The translations under genes and the position numbers were made by a program. Positions 54,720 to 62,654 of a stretch of 64,000 bases of DNA are shown piece by piece. Within the stretch, counting starts at the first letter, position 1; each line of letters opens with the position of its first letter. The notes under the pieces were generated by a model, which did no database searches, was not told the origin of the DNA, and saw nothing but the letters and a program-made list of their open reading frames with translations. Source of the stretch: Agromyces agglutinans (lineage in GTDB: Bacteria > Actinomycetota > Actinomycetes > Actinomycetales > Microbacteriaceae); the NCBI RefSeq assembly GCF_009647605.1, contig NZ_WJIF01000006.1:1-64000 (forward strand), in the 5' to 3' direction.

Positions 54720-55409
54720 TCACTCGGTGGTCGCGGCGGCGGCGACGGGCGCCGACGGACGGTGTTCGGATTGGTAGGCGAGTACGGCGTCGAGCGTGGC
54801 CGTGCGATGCGTGCGGGCGGCGAGTTCGATCTCGAGGGGGTCGGCCCCCTGCTCGATGAGGTCGACGATGCGGGCGTGCTCCTCGACCGAGGCGCGGGCG
54901 CGGCCCGGCACGAAGCTGAACGACGAGTCGCGGAGCACGCGCATGCGGTTCCAGCCGCGATGCACGAGATCGAGCACGTGCGGGTTGGGGCAGCCCTCGA
55001 ACAGCACCGCGTGGAAGTCGAGGTTCAGCTCGGTGAACCGATGCGGGTCGAAGTCGGCGAGGGTCCGGCGCATCCGCTCGTTGATCTCGCGCGCTCGCCG
55101 CAGGTGGTCGGCGGTGAGGTACGGCGCCGCGAGCGCGGTCGCATACCCCTCGACGAGCGCGAGCGTCTGCATCGTGTGCAGGTACTCGGTCTCCTTGATC
55201 AGCGCGACCTGTGCGCCGACGTTACGTTCGAAGGTCACGAGGCCCTCGGCCTCGAGACGCCGGATCGCCTCGCGCACCGGCACGACCGAGACATCCAGCT
55301 CTCCCGCGATCTGCGCGAGCACGAGCCGGTAGCCAGGCACGTAGCGTCCGTCGTCGATGCGCTCGCGGATGAACCGGTACGCGCGCTGCGACTTGCTCTC
55401 GACGGTCAT
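54720..55409 (-). CDS. GntR family regulator (FCD type) of the hpa cluster
   Basis: A 229-residue transcription factor. A winged helix-turn-helix (residues 5-75: YRFIRERIDDGRY, LDVSVVPVREAIRRLEAEGLV) is followed by an all-helical FCD ligand domain with metal-ligand pattern residues (His in NLDFHAVLFEG, HRGWNRM and AARTHRTATL). It sits inside the hpaG-hpaE operon and most likely binds the two matching sites at 56998 and 58744, sensing a pathway intermediate. Confidence 0.9.
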   Translation of the reverse strand: MTVESKSQRAYRFIRERIDDGRYVPGYRLVLAQIAGELDVSVVPVREAIRRLEAEGLVTFERNVGAQVALIKETEYLHTMQTLALVEGYATALAAPYLTADHLRRAREINERMRRTLADFDPHRFTELNLDFHAVLFEGCPNPHVLDLVHRGWNRMRVLRDSSFSFVPGRARASVEEHARIVDLIEQGADPLEIELAARTHRTATLDAVLAYQSEHRPSAPVAAAATTE

Positions 55410-55413
55410 CGCA

Positions 55414-56979
55414 TCACCCCTCCCGAGCCGGCCGGGCGACGGATGCCTCGCGCTCGGCCTCGTACCGGGCCCGCCACTGCGCGTTCATGGGGAAGAGCCC
55501 GTCGACGGCCTCGCCCTCGGCCACGCGCTCGGCGACCCAGGCATCCGCCTCGTCTTGGGCGACGGCCTCGGCGGCGACCTCGGCGACCAGGTGCGGCGGG
55601 ATCACGATGACGCCGTCGCCGTCGCCCACGATGACATCGCCCGGCTGCACCGCCGCGCCCCCGCACGCGATGGCGACGTCGGTCTCCCACGGCACGTGTC
55701 GGCGGCCGAGCACGCTCGGGTGCGGACCCTGCGAGAACACGGGGATGCCGATCTCGGCGACCGCGTCGAAGTCGCGCACGCCGCCGTCGGTCACGATGCC
55801 GGCGGCGCCGCGCACCTTCGCGCGCAGGGCGAGCACGTCGCCGACGGTGCCGGTGCCGCGCTCGCCGCGGGCATCGACGACGAGCACCTCGCCCGCGCCG
55901 ACCGAGTCGAACGCGCGCTTCTGCGCGTTGTAACCGCCGCCGTGCGAATCGAACAGGTCGGGGCGCGACGGGATGAACCGCAGCGTGCGGGCGCGTCCGA
56001 CGATGCGGTCGCCGGCATGGTTCGCGAACACGCCCTCGATGAAGACGTCGTGGTAGCCGCGCTTGCGCAGCGCGACCGAGAGGGTGGCGACGGCGGCGCG
56101 CGACAGGAGGGCGCGAACCTCGTCGGTGAGCACGGTGTCGGGCGCGCCATCCGCGCTCTCCGTCGGTCGAGTCGGCGCGCCAGCGCCGTATCGAGACCCA
56201 CCCGCGCCCTCGAGCGGCGAAGCCCGACCGGCCTCGACCGCCGAGGCGTGCTCGGCCTCCGACCCCCACGCCTCGATGCGCTGCAGGTCGTCGGCGGCGG
56301 GCTTCGAGCCGAAGTCGCCGAAGGCGACCTCGCCCTGCGTGACCCTGGTGACGAGCCGGCCCGTCGTCGGGCTGCCCGGAGCGCCCGGCGCGTCGACCTC
56401 GACCTCGACGACATCGCCGGGCACGACGACCGACGAGCCCGCAGGCGTGCCGGTGAGGATCACGTCGCCCGGCTCGAGCGTGACGTGCTGCGAGAGGTCG
56501 GCGACGAGGCGGCCGAACGGGAACAGCAGCGTGTCGGACGTGTCCTCCTGCACGAGCGCGCCGTTGACCCAGGTGCGCACCCGCCAGTCGCCCTCGCCGA
56601 TGCCGTCGACCGGGATCGCGACGGGACCGAGCGGCGTGAACCCGTCGCCGCCCTTCGAGCGCAGGTTCGAGCCCTTGTCGGCGGCGCGCAGGTCGTACAG
56701 GCCGAAGTCGTTCGCCGCGGTCACGGCGGCGACGTGCGACCATCCGGCCTCGGGGGAGACGCGCCTCGCCGGCGTGCCGATGATGATCGCGATCTCGCCC
56801 TCGAAGGCCAGCAGTTCGGTGGCGGCGGGGCGTTCGATCGTGCCGCCCGTGCCGGCGAGCGAGCTCTGCGGCTTCAGGAAGTAGCTCGGCTGCGCGGGCG
56901 TGCGCCCGCGCTGCGCGGCGCGCGACGGGTAGTTCAAGTGGACGGCGATGATCTTGCCGGGCCGGGCGATGTCGGTCAT
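55414..56979 (-). CDS. HpaG-type FAH hydrolase/decarboxylase fused to an RraA-like domain
   Basis: A 521-residue two-domain enzyme. Residues 10-235 are an FAH domain (FEGEIAIIIG metal Glu pair, ANDFGLYDLRAADKG, GDVILTGTPAG), as in HpaG, which decarboxylates/isomerises OPET. Residues about 280-505 are RraA-like (AGIVTDGGVRDFD, GDGDGVIVIPPH), a family with HMG/CHA aldolase and oxaloacetate decarboxylase members. The linker (about 238-278) is low complexity and is encoded over a palindromic repeat at 56161-56198. HpaG of E. coli instead fuses two FAH domains. GAGGGAG precedes the ATG. It is first in its operon, below the 56998 operator. Confidence 0.85.
   Translation of the reverse strand: MTDIARPGKIIAVHLNYPSRAAQRGRTPAQPSYFLKPQSSLAGTGGTIERPAATELLAFEGEIAIIIGTPARRVSPEAGWSHVAAVTAANDFGLYDLRAADKGSNLRSKGGDGFTPLGPVAIPVDGIGEGDWRVRTWVNGALVQEDTSDTLLFPFGRLVADLSQHVTLEPGDVILTGTPAGSSVVVPGDVVEVEVDAPGAPGSPTTGRLVTRVTQGEVAFGDFGSKPAADDLQRIEAWGSEAEHASAVEAGRASPLEGAGGSRYGAGAPTRPTESADGAPDTVLTDEVRALLSRAAVATLSVALRKRGYHDVFIEGVFANHAGDRIVGRARTLRFIPSRPDLFDSHGGGYNAQKRAFDSVGAGEVLVVDARGERGTGTVGDVLALRAKVRGAAGIVTDGGVRDFDAVAEIGIPVFSQGPHPSVLGRRHVPWETDVAIACGGAAVQPGDVIVGDGDGVIVIPPHLVAEVAAEAVAQDEADAWVAERVAEGEAVDGLFPMNAQWRARYEAEREASVARPAREG
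56161..56198. repeat. Palindromic repeat inside the hpaG-rraA linker
   Basis: GGTCGAGTCGGCGC (56165-56178), loop GCCA, GCGCCGTATCGAGACC (56183-56198) form an imperfect hairpin. Ends resemble the element at 53169 (inverted), and CGTCGGTCGAGT is identical to 4612-4623. It is read in frame as the domain linker of the fusion protein. Confidence 0.65.
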
Positions 56980-56997
56980 GGACTCCCTCGTCTCAGA

Positions 56998-57016
56998 TAT
57001 CTGAAATCATATACGA
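56998..57016 (-). promoter_or_regulatory. Operator/promoter of the hpaG operon
   Basis: TATCTGAAATCATATACGA (plus strand) matches the site at 58744 with one mismatch in 19. On the minus strand TATGAT (57012-57007) is a good -10 with TTGGCC 16 bases upstream (57034-57029), so a bound GntR protein would block the promoter. Confidence 0.8.
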
Positions 57017-57080
57017 TTACGAGGCGTCGGCCAAGCCGCGATGCCAACCCCGGGTGGTCATGTGCGGGTAGGGGCGCCGG

Positions 57081-57899
57081 TCAGTAACTGGGCCGGTCGG
57101 ATGCGTCGCCGCCCGCGGCATCCCCGATGAAGCGGTCGGCGAGCGCCTCGGAGGCGCGCGCGAGCAGCGCGACATCCGCTCCGACGGCGACGAACGACGC
57201 ACCCGCCTCGAGGTAGCGCTCGGCGTCGGCGGCGACGAACGCGTTCACGCCGACCGGCACGCCGGCCGCGCGGCCGGCCCGGATCGCCGAGAGCACCGCC
57301 TCGACGACGTCGGGATGCCCCGGCTGCCCGAGGTGACCCATCGACGCGGCCAGGTCGGCCGGTCCGACGAAGAGCGCGTCGATGCCGTCGACCGCGGCGA
57401 TCCGGTCGACGTCGGCGACGGCCGCGGCCGACTCGACCTGCACGATGAGGCTGATGGTCGACGGGGCATCCGCCAGGTAGTGCTCGACGCGGTTCCAGCG
57501 CGACGCTCGTGCGAGCGACGAGCCGACCCCGCGCACGCCCTCGGGCGGATAGCGCACGGCCCGCACGAGGCCTTCGGCCTGCTCGGCAGAGTCGACCATC
57601 GGCACGAGCAGGTTCTGCACGCCGATGTCGAGGTATCGCTTGATGACCACGGTGTCGCCGAACGGCACGCGCACGACCGGCGCGACCGGGTAGGCGGCGA
57701 CCGCCTGCAGCTGCGCCTGGATGGACTCGAGTCCGTTCGCGGAGTGCTCGGCGTCGATCAGCACCCAGTCGAGGCCGCTGCCGGCGGCGATCTCGGCCAC
57801 GAGCGGGCTGCCCGAGCACACCCACATGCCGATCAGCGGACGGGCGGATGCCTCGAGCCGAGCGCCGAACGTCGACGGAAGGGTCATTCGAACCGGCAT
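57081..57899 (-). CDS. hpaI: 4-hydroxy-2-oxoheptanedioate aldolase
   Basis: A 272-residue class II pyruvate aldolase (HpcH/HpaI family) splitting 4-hydroxy-2-oxoheptanedioate to pyruvate and succinic semialdehyde. MWVCSGSPLVAEIAAGSGLD, DAEHS, VRVPFGD, the metal Glu in VQVESAAAV and FVGPADLAASMG are typical. ATG 57899 has GGGAG upstream and is preferred; ATG 57887 overlaps the hpaH stop. It is co-transcribed after hpaH. Confidence 0.92.
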   Translation of the reverse strand: MPVRMTLPSTFGARLEASARPLIGMWVCSGSPLVAEIAAGSGLDWVLIDAEHSANGLESIQAQLQAVAAYPVAPVVRVPFGDTVVIKRYLDIGVQNLLVPMVDSAEQAEGLVRAVRYPPEGVRGVGSSLARASRWNRVEHYLADAPSTISLIVQVESAAAVADVDRIAAVDGIDALFVGPADLAASMGHLGQPGHPDVVEAVLSAIRAGRAAGVPVGVNAFVAADAERYLEAGASFVAVGADVALLARASEALADRFIGDAAGGDASDRPSY

Positions 57900-58669
57900 G
57901 CGATGCTCCCGAGGTCGCGGTAGTCGGCGTGCACAGTGTCGCCGCGCTCGACCCACATGGGCCGGGTGAACGATCCCGCGAGGACGATCTCGCCCGCGCC
58001 GAGCGACTGGTCGTGCTGGGCGAGCTTGTTCGCGAGCCAGGCGACGCCCATCGCGGGGTGGCCGAGCACCGCACCCGCGACGCCCGACTCCTCGATCGTC
58101 TCGTTGCGCGAGAGCAGGGCGCCGACCCAGCGGAGGTCGACGTCATCGGCCTTCACCGGTCGCCCGCCGATCACCATCGCGCCCATCGCGGCGTTGTCGC
58201 TGATGGTGTCGACGATGGTGCGGCCCTCGAGCTCGATGTGCGAGTTCAGGACCTCGAGCGCGGGCACGACGTAGTCGGTCGCGCGCAGCACGTCGAAGAT
58301 CGTCGTGCTCGGACCCGTGAGCGGAGCGCCGAGCACGAACGCGAGCTCGACCTCGATGCGCACGTTCGAGAACCGGTCGAAGTCGATCACCGAGCCGGAC
58401 TCGAAGACCATGTCGTCGAGGATGACCCCGTAGTCGGGCTCGGTGATGCCGGTCGCGACCTGCATGACCTTCGAGGTCAGGCCGATCTTGCGTCCGACGA
58501 GGCGGGCGCCCGCGTCCTGGCGGCGCTCGGCCCAGACGCGCTGCACGGCATACGCGTCGTCGACGGTCATGCCCGGGTTGCGAGCGGTCAGCAGCGGCAC
58601 GGTCGTGCGATCGCGGTCGGCAACGATGAGCTCGTCGGCGATCGCGTCGATGTGGGTCTGGTCGAGCAC
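57884..58669 (-). CDS. hpaH: 2-oxohept-4-ene-1,7-dioate hydratase
   Basis: A 261-residue FAH-fold hydratase (HpaH/MhpD type) adding water before the HpaI step. Motifs: ARLVGRKIGLTSKVMQ, EPDYGVILDDMVF, VEVELAFVLG-like IEVELAFVLG (metal Glu pair) and PALEVLNSHIE. The start is GTG at 58669 with GGAG five bases upstream. It is the first gene of the hpaH-hpaI operon, below the 58744 operator. Confidence 0.93.
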   Translation of the reverse strand: MLDQTHIDAIADELIVADRDRTTVPLLTARNPGMTVDDAYAVQRVWAERRQDAGARLVGRKIGLTSKVMQVATGITEPDYGVILDDMVFESGSVIDFDRFSNVRIEVELAFVLGAPLTGPSTTIFDVLRATDYVVPALEVLNSHIELEGRTIVDTISDNAAMGAMVIGGRPVKADDVDLRWVGALLSRNETIEESGVAGAVLGHPAMGVAWLANKLAQHDQSLGAGEIVLAGSFTRPMWVERGDTVHADYRDLGSIACRFE

Positions 58670-58743
58670 TCGCGCTCCACTTCGTCGTGTTCGGGGTCTC
58701 AGGGGCCAGGCCCCGATCGTATCGGGCCGCGCTGCGGCTGCGG

Positions 58744-58762
58744 TATCTGAAATCGTATACGA
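58744..58762 (-). promoter_or_regulatory. Operator/promoter of the hpaH-hpaI operon
   Basis: TATCTGAAATCGTATACGA contains the perfect palindrome TCGTATACGA (58753-58762), a typical FCD-GntR operator core. On the minus strand TACGAT (58757-58752) occupies the same place as the -10 at the 56998 site. Confidence 0.8.
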
Positions 58763-58813
58763 ACCGGGCAGTGGGTGGTGGTGAGTGGGTGGGTGGGAGC
58801 GGAACAGGTGGGG

Positions 58814-60475
58814 TCAGCGGTTCACGTTGATGATCTCGTGCTGGTACGGGGCGACGACGGTCGACGAGATGCGGCAGTCGAGCAGCAGGAACCGGCGGGA
58901 TGCCTCGGGCTCGCGCGTCCACTCGGCGAGCCGTTCGAGGTCGTCGAGCTCGCGCACGACCACGCCCTCGCCGCCCACGGCCGTCGCGAGCGCGGCGAAG
59001 TCGGTCACGGGGATGCGCATGGGCTCCTCGGCGATGCCCTTCCGGCCGTAGACGTGCACCTCCGCGCCGTAGGCGGCGTCGTTCCACACCACGGCGACGC
59101 CCCGCCCGCCCGCGGTCCGCACCGCGGACTCGAGATCGGCGAGGGCCATGAGCCCGCCCCCGTCGCCCGTCGTCAGCACGATCGTCGACTCGGGTCGCGC
59201 GGCCGCGGCGCCGGGCACGCTCGGGAACCCGAGTCCGATCGACTGGTACGCCGTGCCGACCATGATCATCCTGTCGGGCGACGCGACGGGCCAGTACATG
59301 TTCGCCCAGCCGATGAAGTGCCCGCCGTCGGAGACGACGACGCGGTCCTCGGGCAGCAGGTCGCCGATGCGGGCCGCGACCGCGCGCGGGTCGAGCAACT
59401 CGTCGTCGGCCAACCCGTCGATGCGATCGGGCGCCGGCTGGGCGCGCAGCGCCGCGAGGTCGACCTGCTCGCGCCATCCCGAGGGTTCGGCCCCGATGGC
59501 GTCGAGCTCCTCGACGAGGGCATCGGCGACGAGGGCCGCATCGCCGCGCACGAACCCGCCGACGTGGGGATGCGTCGCCGCGGGCGCCGTGTCGACCTGG
59601 AACACGCGCGTGCCCGGTGCGAACAACTCGCCGAAGCGCATCGTGAACTGGTTCAGTGACGCGCCGAAGACCACGGCGACGTCAGCCTCGCGCACGAGCG
59701 CCATCGCACCCTCGGCGCCGAAACCGCCGGTCACCCCGAGGTCGTACCGCCCGTCGGGAAAGACGCCGCGGCCGAGCGCGGTCGAGGCCGTGACCGCGCC
59801 CGTGGCATCCGCGAGCTCGCCGAGTGCCGCGCCCGCGCCGGTGAGCCACGCGCCCCGGCCCGCAAGCAGGAGCGGCCGGCTCGCGGCCGCGAGGGCCTGC
59901 GCGATCTCGGCGATCGCACCCGCCGCGAACGGCCCGGCCGGAGACAGCGGCGCGGGCAGGCGGAGCCCGGGTGTCGCCGGCACCTCGCCCGCCTCGAGCG
60001 ACGCGACGTCGTAGGGGATGGCGAGCACGGCGGGCACCCGGTACGCGAGCGCGTGCTCGACGGCGATCGCGGTCGTGGCCGCGGCATCCGTTCGCCCGAC
60101 CGTGTACGTGCGGGCGCCGACCGCGGAGGCGAGCGCGATCTGGTCGACATCCCAGGGTCGAGGCCCCGACGTCGGCTCGTCGCCGACGACCAGCACGAGC
60201 GGCACGCGCGCCTGCGCGGCCTCGGCGAGCGCCGTCAGGGTGTTGGTGAAGCCCGCGCCGTAGGTCGCGGTCGCCGCGGCGATGCGGTTCGACGCGCGAT
60301 AGTGGGCGTCGGCCGCGACCACGCCGCCCGCCTCGTGCCGCACGGCGGTGAACGTGGCATCCGTCTCGCGTTCGATGGCATCGAGGAAATACGCGTTGCC
60401 GTTGCCCATCACGCCGAAGACGTAGTCGAGGTGGGTGGCGAGCGTGCGGGCGACGTGTGCGGAGACGGTGGGCAT
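58814..60475 (-). CDS. Thiamine-pyrophosphate-dependent enzyme (acetolactate synthase-like)
   Basis: A 553-residue three-domain enzyme. The N-terminal PYR domain has the catalytic Glu in AVRHEAGGVVAADA (about 50); the middle domain starts near 195; the PP domain carries the TPP/Mg motif TTGDGGGLMAL with VVWNDAAYG (GDG...N). The substrate is not readable: 2-oxoacid decarboxylases, benzoylformate decarboxylase and acetolactate-synthase-like enzymes share this plan. It lies just downstream of the 58744 operator's far side and ends 51 bases from it, so it belongs to a different transcript. AAAGG precedes the ATG. Confidence 0.8.
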   Translation of the reverse strand: MPTVSAHVARTLATHLDYVFGVMGNGNAYFLDAIERETDATFTAVRHEAGGVVAADAHYRASNRIAAATATYGAGFTNTLTALAEAAQARVPLVLVVGDEPTSGPRPWDVDQIALASAVGARTYTVGRTDAAATTAIAVEHALAYRVPAVLAIPYDVASLEAGEVPATPGLRLPAPLSPAGPFAAGAIAEIAQALAAASRPLLLAGRGAWLTGAGAALGELADATGAVTASTALGRGVFPDGRYDLGVTGGFGAEGAMALVREADVAVVFGASLNQFTMRFGELFAPGTRVFQVDTAPAATHPHVGGFVRGDAALVADALVEELDAIGAEPSGWREQVDLAALRAQPAPDRIDGLADDELLDPRAVAARIGDLLPEDRVVVSDGGHFIGWANMYWPVASPDRMIMVGTAYQSIGLGFPSVPGAAAARPESTIVLTTGDGGGLMALADLESAVRTAGGRGVAVVWNDAAYGAEVHVYGRKGIAEEPMRIPVTDFAALATAVGGEGVVVRELDDLERLAEWTREPEASRRFLLLDCRISSTVVAPYQHEIINVNR

Positions 60476-60610
60476 GGCGAAGCCTTTCGAGACGGGACGG
60501 ATGGATTCCGTATGTGTCTCGCGGCCGACGCCGTCGTCGGCGACGCTTCGTGCCCATTTTTCGAGCACCGGCGCAGCGGATGCGCCTGGACGTGACGAGT
60601 ATAGGCGCGC

Positions 60611-60931
60611 ATGCGGCAGGATCGGAGGGTGAAGACGATTCAGCTGCGCCGGTACACGCTCGTCGACGGGGAGTACGACGCCTTCATGGCGTGGTGGAAG
60701 CAGTGGATGCCGCGCGTGCGGCCCGAGGCCGGGTTCGCGATCGAGTTCGCCTACGGCGTGCCCGAATCCAACGAGTTCATCTGGGCGGTCAGCGCCGAAG
60801 GCGACCGCGACGCGTTCCTCGCGCTCGAACAGGCCTACATGGCGTCGGATGCCCGCGCCTCGGCGTTCGACGGCGTGCCGCAGCGGGTCGCGAAGTCGGT
60901 CATCGGCTTCGTGGACGACGCGGAGGCGTAA
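60611..60931 (+). CDS. NIPSNAP-like family protein
   Basis: A 106-residue dimeric alpha-beta barrel-type protein. IQLRRYTLVDGEYDAFMAWW, AGFAIEFAYGVPESNEFIW and LALEQAYMASDARASAF fit the NIPSNAP family of small proteins, often found near catabolic genes. It is divergent from the TPP enzyme. TATAGG (60600-60605) ends five bases before the ATG at 60611; GTG at 60629 is an alternative, but GGAGG touches it without spacing. Confidence 0.75.
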   Translation: MRQDRRVKTIQLRRYTLVDGEYDAFMAWWKQWMPRVRPEAGFAIEFAYGVPESNEFIWAVSAEGDRDAFLALEQAYMASDARASAFDGVPQRVAKSVIGFVDDAEA

Positions 60932-61080
60932 CCGCTCTGCCGCTGCGGCGGGCGCTGCCGCGGCTGCACGCCGTGCTGTACAGCCGGCTCCCGGCCGCGT
61001 CCTCATAGGATCGAGGCATCCCCCGGATTCGAGTTGTGGTCGACGCTGCCCACCCGGCGGCTCGGCCGGAGAGGACCCCC

Positions 61081-62592
61081 GTGAGTCACGAGTTCATCGC
61101 CCGTCGCAGCGACTGGATCGCCCGAGAGGAACTGGCCGAGCGGATGATCCCGCTCATCGGCGGCCTGTACCGCGACCACGGGGTGGTGACCTCGATCCAC
61201 GGCCGGCGGCTGATCAACCGCTCACCCGTCGACCTCCTGAAGGCGCACCGCTTCGCGCGCCAGGCCGGCGACGTCGAACTCGACCCCGCCGACACGATCC
61301 GCATGCTCGAGGCGCTGCGCGAGGTCGCGCCGGCTCCCGCTTCGATCGACCTCGCCCGGCTCGTGCAGCGCCACACGGAGCAGGTCGCGGCCGGCGGGGC
61401 ATCCGATCTCGTCGCGTTCCTGCGCAGCGAGCTCGCACCCGTGCTCGTCGAGGGCGCTGAGCCCGCGGGCGAGGGAACCGACGTCGTGCTCTACGGCTTC
61501 GGCCGCATCGGGCGGCTCCTCGCCCGCATCCTGATCGCGCACACGGGCGGCGGCCAGGGCCTGCGGCTGCGCGCGGTCGTCGTGCGCCGCGGCGGCGAGA
61601 ACGACCTGCAGAAGCGTGCGAGCCTGCTGCGCCGCGACTCGGTGCACGGACCCTTCCAGGGCACCATCGAGGTCGACGAGGAGCACGACACGATCCTCGC
61701 GAACGGCACGCTCATCCAGGTGATCTACTCCGACGACCCGGCTTCGATCGACTACACGGCGTACGGCATCCACGACGCGATCGTCGTCGACAACACCGGC
61801 CGCTGGCGCGACGAGGAGGGGCTCGCCCAGCACCTGCGCTCGACCGGGGTCGCCAGGGTGCTCCTGACCGCGCCCGGCAAGGGTGCCATCAAGAACATCG
61901 TGCACGGCGTCAACCACGACGCGATCTCGCCCGATGACCGCATCCTCTCGGCCGCGAGCTGCACCACCAACGCGATCACGCCCGTGCTCGGCGCGATCGA
62001 CGAGGCGTACGGCGTCGTCCGCGGGCACGTTGAGACGGTGCACTCGTTCACGAACGACCAGAACCTGATCGACAACTTCCACAAGGGCGACCGCCGCGGC
62101 CGCTCGGCGGTGCTGAACATGGTGATCGCCGAGACGGGCGCCGCGAAGGCGGTCGCCAAGGCGCTCCCGCAGCTCGCCGGACGGCTCACCGGGAGCGCCA
62201 TCCGCGTTCCCACGCCGGATGTCTCGCTCGCGATCCTGAACCTCCAGCTCGAGCGTCCGACGTCGAAGGAGGCGCTCAACCGGTACCTGCGGCAGGTCTC
62301 CCTCACGTCGCCGCTGCGCCAGCAGGTCGACTACATCGAGTCGCCCGAGGTCGTCTCGACCGACTTCGTCGGCTCGAACCGCGCCGGCATCGTCGACGGG
62401 CTCGCGACCATCGCCGACGACACCGACGTGGTGCTCTACGTCTGGTACGACAACGAGTACGGGTACTCGTGCCAGGTCGTGCGCGTCATCGAGGCGATGG
62501 CCGGCACCCACCCCGTGGTGCTGCCCGAGCGCGAGCCGGTCGCGATCGAGCGGGTACGCGTCGAACCGGTCGGGTCGCCGGTCGCAGGCTGA
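61081..62592 (+). CDS. Glyceraldehyde-3-phosphate dehydrogenase, long GapB type
   Basis: A 503-residue GAPDH. An N-terminal extension of about 130 residues (REELAERMIPLIGGLYRDHGV) precedes the Rossmann domain VVLYGFGRIGRLLARIL. The catalytic Cys is in SAASCTTNAITP (about 300) and the His in GHVETVHSFTNDQNLIDN. The usual family length is about 335; this length matches the roughly 480-residue GapB of corynebacteria, which works in gluconeogenesis. GAGAGGA precedes the GTG at 61081. TAGGAT at 61006-61011 may be the -10. Confidence 0.9.
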   Translation: MSHEFIARRSDWIAREELAERMIPLIGGLYRDHGVVTSIHGRRLINRSPVDLLKAHRFARQAGDVELDPADTIRMLEALREVAPAPASIDLARLVQRHTEQVAAGGASDLVAFLRSELAPVLVEGAEPAGEGTDVVLYGFGRIGRLLARILIAHTGGGQGLRLRAVVVRRGGENDLQKRASLLRRDSVHGPFQGTIEVDEEHDTILANGTLIQVIYSDDPASIDYTAYGIHDAIVVDNTGRWRDEEGLAQHLRSTGVARVLLTAPGKGAIKNIVHGVNHDAISPDDRILSAASCTTNAITPVLGAIDEAYGVVRGHVETVHSFTNDQNLIDNFHKGDRRGRSAVLNMVIAETGAAKAVAKALPQLAGRLTGSAIRVPTPDVSLAILNLQLERPTSKEALNRYLRQVSLTSPLRQQVDYIESPEVVSTDFVGSNRAGIVDGLATIADDTDVVLYVWYDNEYGYSCQVVRVIEAMAGTHPVVLPEREPVAIERVRVEPVGSPVAG

Positions 62593-62599
62593 GACGAGG

Positions 62600-62635
62600 C
62601 GGATGCCGCGAGCCGAGGCCGTCCCGCGGCATCCG
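62600..62635. terminator. Bidirectional terminator with GGATGCC stem
   Basis: CGGATGCCGCG (62600-62610) pairs perfectly with CGCGGCATCCG (62625-62635) between convergent genes. The stem is again built from the GGATGCCG word. Confidence 0.75.
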
Positions 62636-62654
62636 GTGATGGGGCGGCGCCCGG

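Noticed and set aside
60932-61080. Riboswitch or leader RNA before the GAPDH gene
   Set aside because: The region is about 150 bases with a possible -10 at 61006 and a short GC-rich leader; no known aptamer pattern is visible.
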